Source: Pseudomonas sp. GM41(2012) (GTDB taxonomy: Bacteria > Pseudomonadota > Gammaproteobacteria > Pseudomonadales > Pseudomonadaceae). Taken from it: 64,000 nucleotides of DNA. A program made the position numbers and the translations under genes. The notes beneath the pieces were generated by a model, which was given only the letters and a program-made list of their open reading frames with translations, had not been told where the DNA came from and searched no databases. The stretch spans positions 124,001 to 188,000 of the forward strand of contig NZ_AKJN02000008.1 in the NCBI RefSeq assembly GCF_000282315.2, given 5' to 3'. This document shows positions 25,271 through 33,704 of this stretch, in pieces; the first letter of the stretch is position 1, and the number at the start of each line of letters is the position of its first letter.

Positions 25271-26884
25271 TCAGGCCTCGAGGCCGAGGATGTCGCGGGC
25301 CACCGCTTCTGCAATCCGAATCCCGTCAACACCCGCCGACAGAATCCCGCCCGCATAACCCGCGCCTTCACCCGCCGGGAACAAGCCTTTCACGTTCAGG
25401 CTCTGCATCGACTCGTCACGGGTAATCCGCAGCGGCGACGATGTACGGGTCTCGATCCCGGTCAACACCGCGTCGTGCAGCGAGTAACCGCGAATCTGCT
25501 TCTCGAACGCCGGCAAGGCTTCGCGAATGGCTTCGATGGCGAACGCCGGCAAGGCCAACGCCAGATCACCCAAGGCAACGCCCGGTTTGTAGGACGGTTC
25601 TACGCTGCCCAACTCGGTGGACGGCTTGCCGGCAATGAAGTCGCCGACCAGTTGCGCCGGCGCTTCGTAGTTGCTGCCGCCCAGCACAAAGGCGTGGGAT
25701 TCCAGGCGTTCCTGCAACTCGATACCCGCCAGCGGGCCGCCCGGATAATCGACTTCCGGGGTGATCCCTACGACGATCCCTGAGTTGGCGTTGCGCTCGT
25801 TACGCGAGTACTGGCTCATGCCGTTGGTGACCACGCGGCCCGGCTCGGACGTCGCCGCCACTACGGTGCCGCCAGGGCACATGCAGAAGCTGTAGACCGA
25901 ACGTCCGTTGCTGGCGTGGTGCACCAGTTTGTAGTCGGCGGCCCCGAGTTTCGGGTGGCCGGCGTACTTGCCCAGACGCGCGCGGTCGATCAGCGATTGC
26001 GGGTGTTCGATGCGGAAACCCACTGAAAACGGCTTGGCTTCCATGAACACGCCACGGCCATGCAGCATGCGGAAGGTGTCCCGAGCGCTGTGGCCGAGGG
26101 CCAGAATCACGTGTTTCGAATGGATCTGCTCGCCGCCATTGAGCTCGACGCCGACCAGTTGGCCGTCCTCGATCAACACATCGGTCACCCGCTGCTGGAA
26201 GCGCACTTCGCCACCCAGCGCACGAATCTGCTCACGCATGTTTTCCACAACACCGGTCAGACGGAACGTACCGATGTGCGGTTTGCTGACGTAGAGAATT
26301 TCTTCCGGCGCACCTGCTTTGACGAACTCGTGCAGGACTTTGCGACCGATGAATTTCGGGTCCTTGATCTGGCTGTAAAGCTTGCCGTCAGAGAACGTCC
26401 CCGCGCCACCTTCGCCGAATTGCACGTTGGATTCCGGGTTAAGCACGCTTTTACGCCACAGACCCCAAGTGTCCTTGGTGCGCTGACGCACTTCGGTGCC
26501 GCGCTCGAGGATGATCGGCTTGAAGCCCATTTGCGCCAGCAGCAGCCCGGCGAAAATCCCGCACGGACCGAAGCCCACGACGACGGGACGTTGCTCAAGA
26601 TCAGCCGGCGCCTGGCCGACCGCTTTGTAGCTGACATCCGGCGCCACGTTGACGTTACGGTCATCGGCGAACGTGTGCAGCACCGTCGCCTCATCGCGAA
26701 CGTTGAGGTCGATGGTGTAGATGAAGCACAGTTCGGAGGACTTTTTGCGCGCATCGTAGCTGCGCTTGAACAAGGTGAAATCGAGCAGGTCATCACTGGT
26801 GATGCCCAGGCGCTGCACGATGGCAGGGCGCAGGTCTTCTTCGGGATGGTCGATCGGCAGCTTGAGTTCGGTGATTCGTAACAT
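25271..26884 (-). CDS. FAD-dependent dehydrogenase (COG2509)
   Basis: A 537-residue cytoplasmic flavoprotein. An N-terminal ~95-residue domain of unknown role precedes the FAD dinucleotide loop V-V-G-F-G-P-C-G-I-F-A-G (102-113), with E-R-G as the ribose-binding end. G-E-G-G-A-G-T-F-S-D-G-K-L is a second conserved block. The C-terminal G-E-G-A-G-Y-A-G-G-I motif completes FAD binding. It belongs to the uncharacterised NAD(FAD)-utilising dehydrogenases; no substrate is known. It is monocistronic and flanked by a REP pair at its 3' end. Confidence 0.88.
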   Translation of the reverse strand: MLRITELKLPIDHPEEDLRPAIVQRLGITSDDLLDFTLFKRSYDARKKSSELCFIYTIDLNVRDEATVLHTFADDRNVNVAPDVSYKAVGQAPADLEQRPVVVGFGPCGIFAGLLLAQMGFKPIILERGTEVRQRTKDTWGLWRKSVLNPESNVQFGEGGAGTFSDGKLYSQIKDPKFIGRKVLHEFVKAGAPEEILYVSKPHIGTFRLTGVVENMREQIRALGGEVRFQQRVTDVLIEDGQLVGVELNGGEQIHSKHVILALGHSARDTFRMLHGRGVFMEAKPFSVGFRIEHPQSLIDRARLGKYAGHPKLGAADYKLVHHASNGRSVYSFCMCPGGTVVAATSEPGRVVTNGMSQYSRNERNANSGIVVGITPEVDYPGGPLAGIELQERLESHAFVLGGSNYEAPAQLVGDFIAGKPSTELGSVEPSYKPGVALGDLALALPAFAIEAIREALPAFEKQIRGYSLHDAVLTGIETRTSSPLRITRDESMQSLNVKGLFPAGEGAGYAGGILSAGVDGIRIAEAVARDILGLEA

Positions 26885-26979
26885 GACAGGATCCGGTTCG
26901 CGGGGCGCACAACTGCGCCAAGGCGTTTGAAGCCCGCGATTATAAGCCTCAAAGAATGATTCCCGTGAGGCTAAAACGA

Positions 26980-27633
26980 TCAGTCGTTACGCGATCCGCC
27001 GAAATACCCGCAGCCACGCTGAACCTGGCCGTCGATGCGCAGTTCGGCGCTCATGTGCTGGACGCTGCCGGTGCTGCTGTCGACGCAACGTTGCGGCGCG
27101 ACCCACAGTTCGATGTGCTGGTTATTGGCTTCGGTGCTGAGGTTGAAGCGACCATCGCCCAGTTGCTCTTCAACGTAAGGCACGGCCAATGGCGGCTGAC
27201 CGGCGCGCTCGATGACCATGCCTTTGCCGCTGACTTTCACGTTCCACTCAGGCCCATGGCCGGCGGCGCGCAGTATCAGCACTTTGAAATTCGGATCGTT
27301 GCACGCGATGCCCGAGCGCTCGACGCGGTACAGCTGCGCAAGATCGAGGCGGCTGTCGACGACCCGCCCGCGTACGTCAGCAAAAAGCTTGCCTTGGTCA
27401 TCGGCCAGGGTCGCAGCCTCTTGCAGGAGGCTAGTGCCGCCGGTGTCGTTGACCACATAACTGCGCTGTTCATTGCACGGCTGGAACAACAGCTTGCCGT
27501 CGGCCGCCGTCAACTGGCCCTGCATGCGGGTCTGGCCCACGTGGGAGGCACTTTCACGCGGGCCATCGAGCAACTGGCAGGCGGCAAACAGCGGAAGCAG
27601 GGCAACAAGGACTAAGGAACGGGCAACACGCAT
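26980..27633 (-). CDS. COG3650-type lipoprotein
   Basis: A 217-residue protein with a lipobox L-F-A-A-C (Cys19). The rest holds two beta-rich domains; C-N-E-Q-R-S-Y and a C-terminal R-C-V-D-S-S-T-G...R-G-C-G-Y pair of Cys may form disulfides. It resembles the COG3650 predicted membrane proteins and NlpE-like lipoproteins. A TGGAG site seven bases before the ATG at 27633 sets the start. Role unknown, probably periplasmic side of the inner or outer membrane. Confidence 0.72.
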   Translation of the reverse strand: MRVARSLVLVALLPLFAACQLLDGPRESASHVGQTRMQGQLTAADGKLLFQPCNEQRSYVVNDTGGTSLLQEAATLADDQGKLFADVRGRVVDSRLDLAQLYRVERSGIACNDPNFKVLILRAAGHGPEWNVKVSGKGMVIERAGQPPLAVPYVEEQLGDGRFNLSTEANNQHIELWVAPQRCVDSSTGSVQHMSAELRIDGQVQRGCGYFGGSRND

Positions 27634-27723
27634 CTTTGAGTCTCCAGACAAGTGCCGCCACGTTACTCAGCCTGACCGTTCATCACAACCCCACTACTTT
27701 TGAATTCGATTCGCCCATCACTT

Positions 27724-27789
27724 GTAGGAGCACGGCTTGCCGGCGATGGCGTCTTCGATATCGCCATCGCCGGCAAGCCGTACTCCTAC
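27724..27789. repeat. REP-type inverted pair (GGAGCACGGCTTGCCGGCGA variant)
   Basis: Units at 27724-27747 and 27766-27789, 18 bases apart, with GCACGGCTTGCCGGCGAT as the core. It is a variant of the GCAAGGCTTGCCCGC family with GGC-GCC at the centre. It fills the gap between the lipoprotein start and the SDR stop. Confidence 0.8.
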
Positions 27790-27802
27790 AGGTTGCGGCG
27801 GT

Positions 27803-28402
27803 TTAGCCCACGTGAAAGGTCTGACCTGTTTGCAGGCCCTCGACGCTTTTGGCGTAGGCCAATGCTACATCCGCTGCCGGAACCGGTTTGTAGCCGCGGA
27901 AGTACGGCGCGTACTTGCCCATGGCTTCGACCAGTACGTTCGGGCTCACCGAATTGACGCGCAGGCCGCGAGGCAGTTCGATCGCTGCGGCGCGAACGAA
28001 GCTGTCCAGAGCGCCATTGACCAGCGCTGCCGAGGCGCCGCTGCGGATCGGGTCGTGGCTGAGCACGCCTGTGGTGAAGGTGAACGAGGCGCCGTCGTTG
28101 GCGTACTCGCGGCCGATCAGCAGCAGATTGACCTGGCCCATCAACTTGTCTTTCAGGCCCAGCGCGAAGCTTTCTTCGGTCATTTCTCCGAGGGGGGCGA
28201 AGGTCACGTTGCCGGCGGCGCAGACCAGTGCATCGAACTTGCCGGTTTGCTCGAACAGCTTGCGAATCGATGCGCTGTCGCTGATATCCACATGGAAATC
28301 ACCGCTGTTGCGACCGATGCGGATGATCTCGTGACGCTCGGACAGCTCCTTGTCGACCGCTGAACCGATGGTGCCGCCTGCGCCTATCAAAAGAATTTTC
28401 AT
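27803..28402 (-). CDS. Short-chain dehydrogenase/reductase
   Basis: A 199-residue short SDR. The NADP-binding loop reads L-L-I-G-A-G-G-T-I-G (4-13) and A-A-G-N-V lies at ~78. The usual Y-x-x-x-K is replaced by a form with S-A-A-L-V-N-G near residue 127, and a Ser appears in T-T-G-V-L-S. Such short SDRs (near 200 residues) lack the classical Tyr-Lys pair, so activity is uncertain. It is transcribed divergently from a LysR regulator 105 bases away, suggesting that regulator controls it. Confidence 0.83.
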   Translation of the reverse strand: MKILLIGAGGTIGSAVDKELSERHEIIRIGRNSGDFHVDISDSASIRKLFEQTGKFDALVCAAGNVTFAPLGEMTEESFALGLKDKLMGQVNLLLIGREYANDGASFTFTTGVLSHDPIRSGASAALVNGALDSFVRAAAIELPRGLRVNSVSPNVLVEAMGKYAPYFRGYKPVPAADVALAYAKSVEGLQTGQTFHVG

Positions 28403-28506
28403 GCTGCTGTTCCTTGAGTGGTTGAAAGTGGCTTCAGTCTAGAGTGGTTTTTTTCATCGATAAGCGTGCTAATAGGCAACCTTTGGTTTTCAAATGGAAA
28501 CAATCC

Positions 28507-29430
28507 ATGAGCGAAATGGATGATCTGGCGGCGTTCGCGATATTGATTGAAGCAGGCAGTTTCACACTGGCGGCGCAGCAGCTGGGGTGCAGCAAGGGGC
28601 AGTTATCCAAGCGCATCAGCCAACTGGAATCGCGGTTTTCAGTGGTGCTGCTGCAACGCACCACCCGCCGTTTGAGCCTGACCGCTGCGGGTGCGGCGCT
28701 GTTGCCGCAAGCCCAGGCGCTTGTAGTCCAAGTCGAGAGGGCGCGTCAGGCATTGGCGCGGCTGAAGGACGACATGGCCGGGCCGGTGCGTATGACGGTT
28801 CCGGTATCGCTGGGGGAAACCTTCTTCGATGGCTTGTTGCTGGAGTTCTCTGGCAAATATCCCGAGGTGCAGATCGAGCTGGACCTGAGCAACAACTACC
28901 GTGATTTGTCCCGCGACGGGTTTGATCTCGCGGTTCGCTCCGAGGTGGGCAATGACGAGCGCCTGGTGGCCCGACCGCTATTAGCCTGGCACGAAATGAC
29001 CTGCGCCAGCCCGGCTTACCTTGAACAGTACGGCGAACCATTGACCCCGCAGGCCCTCGCTGAACATCGCTGTCTGCTCAACAGTCACTACAGCGGTCGC
29101 GAAGAGTGGCTCTATCACCAGCAACACGAATTGTTGCGGGTGCGCGTGTCGGGACCGTTCGCCAGCAACCATTACAGCCTGCTGAAAAAAGCGGCACTGG
29201 CCGGCGCCGGCATTGCGCGGTTGCCGTCCTACCTGCTGCAAGCGGAATTGGCTGACGGCCGTTTGCGCTGGCTCCTGCGGGACTATCAGACCCGCCGCAT
29301 GCCGATGTACCTGGTGCACCCCTATCAGGGTGGATTGCCGAAGCGCACACAGGTGTTGGCGGACTATTTGATTGGCTGGTTCAAGCGCAGCGGTGAAGCG
29401 CTGGATCGGCTCCAGCACACCACAGGGTGA
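28507..29430 (+). CDS. LysR-family transcriptional regulator
   Basis: A 307-residue DNA-binding activator or repressor. The N-terminal winged helix-turn-helix is seen in F-T-L-A-A-Q-Q-L-G-C-S-K-G-Q-L-S-K-R-I (residues ~18-36), followed by a linker helix and a periplasmic-binding-type effector domain. The ATG at 28507 (MSEMDDLAAF) fits the family start; an upstream ATG at 28444 would add 21 residues. The likely target is the divergent SDR gene, as for many LysR pairs. Effector unknown. Confidence 0.88.
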   Translation: MSEMDDLAAFAILIEAGSFTLAAQQLGCSKGQLSKRISQLESRFSVVLLQRTTRRLSLTAAGAALLPQAQALVVQVERARQALARLKDDMAGPVRMTVPVSLGETFFDGLLLEFSGKYPEVQIELDLSNNYRDLSRDGFDLAVRSEVGNDERLVARPLLAWHEMTCASPAYLEQYGEPLTPQALAEHRCLLNSHYSGREEWLYHQQHELLRVRVSGPFASNHYSLLKKAALAGAGIARLPSYLLQAELADGRLRWLLRDYQTRRMPMYLVHPYQGGLPKRTQVLADYLIGWFKRSGEALDRLQHTTG

Positions 29431-29652
29431 TCTTTGTGGTCAGGAATCCTGTGGGTCGATTTGATCCAGCGCTCGATTCACAGCCAGTTCGCCACACCGA
29501 TGGGCAGTGGCAGGGAAACGATAGAGGCCAGGCCCAAGGCGCACAAGCCGGCGGATTGGCGTAGTTGTAGGCAAAGACGCAAGGTGATGTAGCTTGCAGG
29601 AAGTAACACGGACACTGATTAAACACACTCTCCAAAACACCAAAAATCCTCT

Positions 29653-29748
29653 GTAGGAGCTGCCGCAGGCTGCGATCTTTTGATCTTGATCTTCGGTGGT
29701 TCTGGTGAAAATCAAGATCAAAAGATCGCAGCCTGCGGCAGCTCCTAC
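29653..29748. repeat. REP-type inverted pair (GGAGCTGCCGCAGGCTGCGA family)
   Basis: Inverted units, each with GAGCTGCCGCAGGCTGCGAT followed by a CTTTTGATC extension, at 29653-29683 and about 29717-29748. Same family as 45971-46063 and 61033-61107. Confidence 0.85.
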
Positions 29749-29786
29749 AGAGGGTTTTTTTAGCGTTGATGAGTTTGTGGCGGGCA

Positions 29787-29815
29787 CAAAAAAACGGCCC
29801 GAAGGCCGTTTTTTG
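29787..29815 (-). terminator. Rho-independent terminator of the bra/liv operon
   Basis: Minus-strand reading: AACGGCC-TTCG-GGCCGTT followed by a run of T. It lies 15 bases past the livF stop and ends the operon. Confidence 0.9.
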
Positions 29816-29829
29816 TTTACCGCAAAGAC

Positions 29830-30531
29830 TCAACCACCCAGGTACGCTTCACGCACTTTCGGGTCAGTCAGCAGCGCTTCCCCGGTGCCTGTCATCACCA
29901 CCCGGCCGTTCTCCAGAACGTACGCACGGTCGGCAATTTTCAGCGCCTGGTTGGCGTTCTGCTCCACCAAAAACACCGTCACGCCATCCTTGCGCAGCTG
30001 TTCGATGATGTCGAAGATCTGCTGGATGATGATCGGTGCCAGGCCCAACGATGGTTCGTCGAGCAGCAACAACTTGGGTTTGCTCATCAGCGCACGGCCG
30101 ATGGCGAGCATTTGTTGTTCGCCGCCGGACATGGTGCCGCCGCGTTGGGCGAAGCGTTCTTTCAGGCGTGGGAAAAGTCCGAGGACCTTGTCCATCTGTT
30201 CCTGATAATCGCCCTTGTCGGTGAAGAACCCACCCATGGCGAGGTTTTCTTCCACGGTCAGACGGGCAAACACCCGACGACCTTCCGGCACGACGGCGAT
30301 GCTCTTGCGCATGATCTGCGAGGAACTCTGACCGACCAACTCCTCACCCATGTAGCGGATGCTGCCGCTGTGGGCTTGCGGTGAACCGCAGAGCGTCATC
30401 AGCAGGGTCGACTTGCCGGCACCGTTGGCGCCGATCAGGGTCACGATCTCGCCCTGGCGGACTTCGACGTTGACGCTGTGCAGGGCCTGGATCTTGCCGT
30501 AGAAGGTGGAAACGTTTTCGAATTGCAGCAT
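29830..30531 (-). CDS. livF: Branched-chain amino acid ABC transporter, ATPase LivF (BraG)
   Basis: A 233-residue ATPase of the high-affinity leucine, isoleucine and valine importer. Walker A is G-A-N-G-A-G-K-S-T, the signature is M-S-G-G-E-Q-Q-M-L, and Walker B is L-L-L-D-E-P-S-L-G. It pairs with LivG on the cytoplasmic face. The start codon directly follows the LivG stop. P. aeruginosa calls this gene braG. Confidence 0.95.
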   Translation of the reverse strand: MLQFENVSTFYGKIQALHSVNVEVRQGEIVTLIGANGAGKSTLLMTLCGSPQAHSGSIRYMGEELVGQSSSQIMRKSIAVVPEGRRVFARLTVEENLAMGGFFTDKGDYQEQMDKVLGLFPRLKERFAQRGGTMSGGEQQMLAIGRALMSKPKLLLLDEPSLGLAPIIIQQIFDIIEQLRKDGVTVFLVEQNANQALKIADRAYVLENGRVVMTGTGEALLTDPKVREAYLGG

Positions 30532-31299
30532 TTACGCTTCCCCCAGGTAGGCTTTGATCACTTCGGGATTGTCGCGGATCTGTTCCGGCGTGCCGTCGGC
30601 CAGAGGTGTGCCCTGGTTGATCACGACGATGTGGTCGGAAATGCTCATGACCAGTTTCATGTCGTGTTCGATCAGCAGCACGGTGACATTGTGCTCTTCA
30701 CGCAACATGCTGATCAGCGCCTTCAGGTCTTCGGTTTCCTTCGGGTTCAGGCCGGCGGCCGGTTCGTCGAGCATGAGGATCCGCGGACGGGTCATCATGC
30801 AGCGAGCGATTTCCAGACGACGTTGCTGACCGTAGGCCAGGGTGCCGGCCGGACGGTTGGCGAATGCCTTGAGGTTGACCTTGTCCAGCCAGAACTCGGC
30901 GAACTCCATGGCCTCGCGCTCGCTCTTGCGGAACGACGGGGTCTTGAACAGACCGGCCAGGAAGTTAGTGTTCAGGTGACGGTGCTGGGCGATCAAGAGG
31001 TTCTCGACCGCCGTCATGTCCTTGAACAACCGCACGTTCTGGAAGGTGCGCACCACGCCTTTGAGAGCGATCTTGTGGCCGGGCAGGCCCTGGATCGGCT
31101 CGCCGTCCAGCAGGATGCTGCCGCCACTCGGCTGATAGAAGCCGGTCAGGCAGTTGAACACGGTGGTCTTGCCGGCGCCGTTGGGGCCGATCAGTGCCAC
31201 GACCTGTTTTTCCTTCACGCTCAGGGCTACGCCATTGACCGCCAGCAAGCCGCCGAAGCGCATGCTCAGATTTTCGACTTTAAGGATCTCGCGGCTCAT
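30532..31299 (-). CDS. livG: Branched-chain amino acid ABC transporter, ATPase LivG (BraF)
   Basis: A 255-residue ATPase subunit. Walker A G-P-N-G-A-G-K-T-T, signature Y-G-Q-Q-R-R-L-E-I and Walker B L-M-L-D-E-P-A-A-G are visible, with the V-L-L-I-E-H-D-M switch region. It overlaps livM by four bases. Forms the ATPase dimer with LivF. Confidence 0.96.
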   Translation of the reverse strand: MSREILKVENLSMRFGGLLAVNGVALSVKEKQVVALIGPNGAGKTTVFNCLTGFYQPSGGSILLDGEPIQGLPGHKIALKGVVRTFQNVRLFKDMTAVENLLIAQHRHLNTNFLAGLFKTPSFRKSEREAMEFAEFWLDKVNLKAFANRPAGTLAYGQQRRLEIARCMMTRPRILMLDEPAAGLNPKETEDLKALISMLREEHNVTVLLIEHDMKLVMSISDHIVVINQGTPLADGTPEQIRDNPEVIKAYLGEA

Positions 31300-32552
31300 T
31301 TGCGCAGCTCCATGTGAGGACGTTGCATGGGCAGCAGTCCTTGAGGACGCCAGATCATCATCAGCACCATCAAGGCGCCGAACATCAACATGCGGTATTC
31401 ACTGAACTCACGCATCATTTCCGGCAACAGGATCATCACCGTGGCGGCGAGTACGACGCCCAGTTGCGAGCCCATGCCACCCAGCACCACGATGGCGAGG
31501 ATGGTCGCCGACTCGATGAAGGTGAACGACTCTGGTGTCACCAGGCCCTGACGCGCGGCGAAGAAGCTGCCGGCGAAACCGGCGAAGCACGCACCGAGGG
31601 TGAAGGCCGAGAGCTTGATGACCGTAGGATTGAGACCCAGCGCACGGCAGGCGATTTCGTCTTCACGCAGCGCTTCCCAGGCACGGCCCAGTGGCATGCG
31701 CAGCAAGCGGTTGATCACGAACAGGGCAAACAGCGCCAGCAACAGCGCAACGAGGTAAAGGAAGATCACCTTGTTGATCGAGTTGTATTCCAGGCCGAAG
31801 TACTCGTGGAAGGTCTGCAGGCCTTCAGCGGCTTTACGTTCGAAGGTCAGGCCGAAGAACGTCGGTTTCTCGATGTTACTGATGCCGTTCGGACCCCCCG
31901 TGAGGCCGGTCAGGTTACGCAGGAACAGACGGATGATTTCACCGAACCCCAGGGTCACGATCGCCAGATAGTCACCGCGCAGACGCAGCACCGGGAAACC
32001 GAGCAGGAAGCCGAAGGTGGCCGCCATCATCCCGGCGATCGGCAGGCAGATCCAGAAACTCAGGCCGTAGTAGTGCGACAGCAGCGCATAGCTGTAGGCG
32101 CCGACGGCATAGAAGCCGACGTAACCGAGGTCGAGCAGACCGGCCAGACCGACCACGATGTTCAGGCCCAGGCCGAGCATCACGTAGATCAGCACCAGCG
32201 TGGCGATATCCACCGCACCGCGGGAGCCGAAGAACGGCCAGACCAGCGCACCGATGATCAACGCGATGATGATCCAGCGCTGAGTGGTCGGCAGGGTCAG
32301 GAATGTACTGGCCTTGGCCGGCATCACCGGCAGGTTTGGCGAGGATTTCCAGGCCGAGCTGATCTGCTGATCGAACAACACCCGCAGGAACATCAGCACC
32401 GAGCACACGGCGATGGTGATCAGTGTTGCGTTGCTGGTGCCATGAACTTCGAGGTTGATGCCGACAATGGTCAGTTTCAGACCGAGTACCGGGTAGGCAA
32501 CGGCCCACACCAGCAAGGCGCTGAACAACGCCTGTTTAAGATTCCTAGTCAT
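31296..32552 (-). CDS. livM: Branched-chain amino acid ABC transporter, permease LivM (BraE)
   Basis: A 418-residue inner membrane permease with ten or more predicted helices and an N-terminal extension of two helices compared with many LivM proteins. The cytoplasmic loop R-A-W-E-A-L-R-E-D-E-I-A-C contacts the ATPases. It overlaps livH and livG by four bases each, so the whole set is translationally coupled. Confidence 0.95.
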   Translation of the reverse strand: MTRNLKQALFSALLVWAVAYPVLGLKLTIVGINLEVHGTSNATLITIAVCSVLMFLRVLFDQQISSAWKSSPNLPVMPAKASTFLTLPTTQRWIIIALIIGALVWPFFGSRGAVDIATLVLIYVMLGLGLNIVVGLAGLLDLGYVGFYAVGAYSYALLSHYYGLSFWICLPIAGMMAATFGFLLGFPVLRLRGDYLAIVTLGFGEIIRLFLRNLTGLTGGPNGISNIEKPTFFGLTFERKAAEGLQTFHEYFGLEYNSINKVIFLYLVALLLALFALFVINRLLRMPLGRAWEALREDEIACRALGLNPTVIKLSAFTLGACFAGFAGSFFAARQGLVTPESFTFIESATILAIVVLGGMGSQLGVVLAATVMILLPEMMREFSEYRMLMFGALMVLMMIWRPQGLLPMQRPHMELRK

Positions 32553-33472
32553 ACTTTTTCAACCTCCGGACGGCCCAACAGGCCGGTTGGCCGGAACAAC
32601 AACACCAGAACCAATAAGCCGAACGCCACGACGTCCTTGTACTGGTCGCCGAAGATATCGGCACCAAAGGCTTCCGCCACCCCCAGCACGATCCCGCCGA
32701 GCATGGCTCCGGGGATGCTGCCGATACCGCCCAGTACCGCTGCGGTGAAGGCTTTGAGGCCGACCAGGAAACCGGCGTTCGGGTTGATCACGCCGTATTG
32801 CATGCTCAGCAACACAGCCGCGATGGCTGCCAGTGCGGCACCGATGACAAAGGTCAGGGCGATGATGTTGTTGGTGTTGATACCCAAGAGGTTGGCCATC
32901 TTGATGTCTTCGGCACAGGCGCGGCAGGCGCGACCCAGGCGAGAGCGGGAGATGAACAACGTCAGGCCGAGCATGGCGACAAAGGTCACCACGAACACCA
33001 CGATTTGCATGTAGGAAATCAGCACTTCATGTGCGCCACCTGGCCCGATGGAGAAGTTACCGGGGATCAGGTTGGGGATGGATTTGTCCTTGGAGTCTTG
33101 CGCCAGCAGAACCGTGTTCTGCAGGAAGATCGACATGCCGATGGCGGAAATCAGCGGGATCAGACGGTTGCTGCCGCGCAAAGGGCGGTAGGCGATCCGT
33201 TCGATGCTGTAACCGTAGGCACTGGTCACGACAATGGTCGCGAGAAAAGCGGCGGTCATCAACAGCGGAACACTGTCGAGTCCCATCATGGACAGGCCCG
33301 CAATGGCGATGAACGCCACGTAGGAACCAATCATGTACACCTCGCCGTGGGCGAAGTTGATCATTCCAATAATGCCGTAAACCATCGTATAGCCGATGGC
33401 GATCAGGGCATACGTGCTGCCAATGGTCAGACCATTAACCAGCTGTTGGAAGAAGTGATAGATGTCAGGCAT
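32549..33472 (-). CDS. livH: Branched-chain amino acid ABC transporter, permease LivH (BraD)
   Basis: A 307-residue permease with about eight helices; G-L-T-I-G-S-T-Y-A-L-I-A-I-G-Y near the start and R-A-C-A-E-D-I-K-M-A-N-L-L-G as the ATPase-coupling loop are standard. It partners LivM to form the channel. It starts after a 232-base gap from livK that contains a terminator. Confidence 0.95.
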   Translation of the reverse strand: MPDIYHFFQQLVNGLTIGSTYALIAIGYTMVYGIIGMINFAHGEVYMIGSYVAFIAIAGLSMMGLDSVPLLMTAAFLATIVVTSAYGYSIERIAYRPLRGSNRLIPLISAIGMSIFLQNTVLLAQDSKDKSIPNLIPGNFSIGPGGAHEVLISYMQIVVFVVTFVAMLGLTLFISRSRLGRACRACAEDIKMANLLGINTNNIIALTFVIGAALAAIAAVLLSMQYGVINPNAGFLVGLKAFTAAVLGGIGSIPGAMLGGIVLGVAEAFGADIFGDQYKDVVAFGLLVLVLLFRPTGLLGRPEVEKV

Positions 33473-33649
33473 TACAGCGCTCCTAAAAACCTGATACGCA
33501 TTTCACTGGTGGAGTCATTTTCCCGCTCGAGCCCCGTGGATCTGCATCCACTTCGAACGCGAGGTTTGCCAGCGAACCGCTGATGACGGTTTTGAGATTT
33601 TCAGGTGGGGAGACTGGCGGATCACGCCAGCGCGGCCCAATACGTTCGT

Positions 33650-33682
33650 AAAACAAAGCCCACGGCACGCCGTGGGCTTTAT
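33650..33682 (-). terminator. Intra-operon hairpin between livK/braC and livH/braD
   Basis: AAAGCCCACGG-CACG-CCGTGGGCTTT forms an 11-bp stem directly after the livK stop codon. Partial termination here would make more binding protein than membrane components, as known for other binding-protein operons. The rest of the 232-base gap shows no gene. Confidence 0.8.
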
Positions 33683-33704
33683 TGGCAGTCAGTCAGGCAA
33701 CGCC

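Larger units (their letters stand above)
29431..29829. other. Intergenic region between LysR gene and braG/livF
   Basis: About 400 bases without a convincing gene. It holds a REP pair (29653-29748) and the livF terminator (29787-29815). A minus-strand frame at 29478-29615 with a GTG start could encode 45 residues, with L-A-S-I-V-S-L-P-L-P-I-G-V-A near its end, but it has no clear ribosome site. Confidence 0.5.

Noticed and set aside
27803..28402. SDR gene considered truncated because it is only 199 residues
   Set aside because: Short SDRs of this length form a known subgroup, and the start codon, NADP loop and C-terminus are all in place.
29478..29615. 45-residue minus-strand frame with GTG start next to the livF terminator
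   Set aside because: It lacks a ribosome site and a known family, and competing frames overlap it; kept only as a note.
31314..33014. Long plus-strand frame across livM and livH
   Set aside because: Gln/His/Arg-rich product without fold; it runs through two clear permease genes on the other strand.
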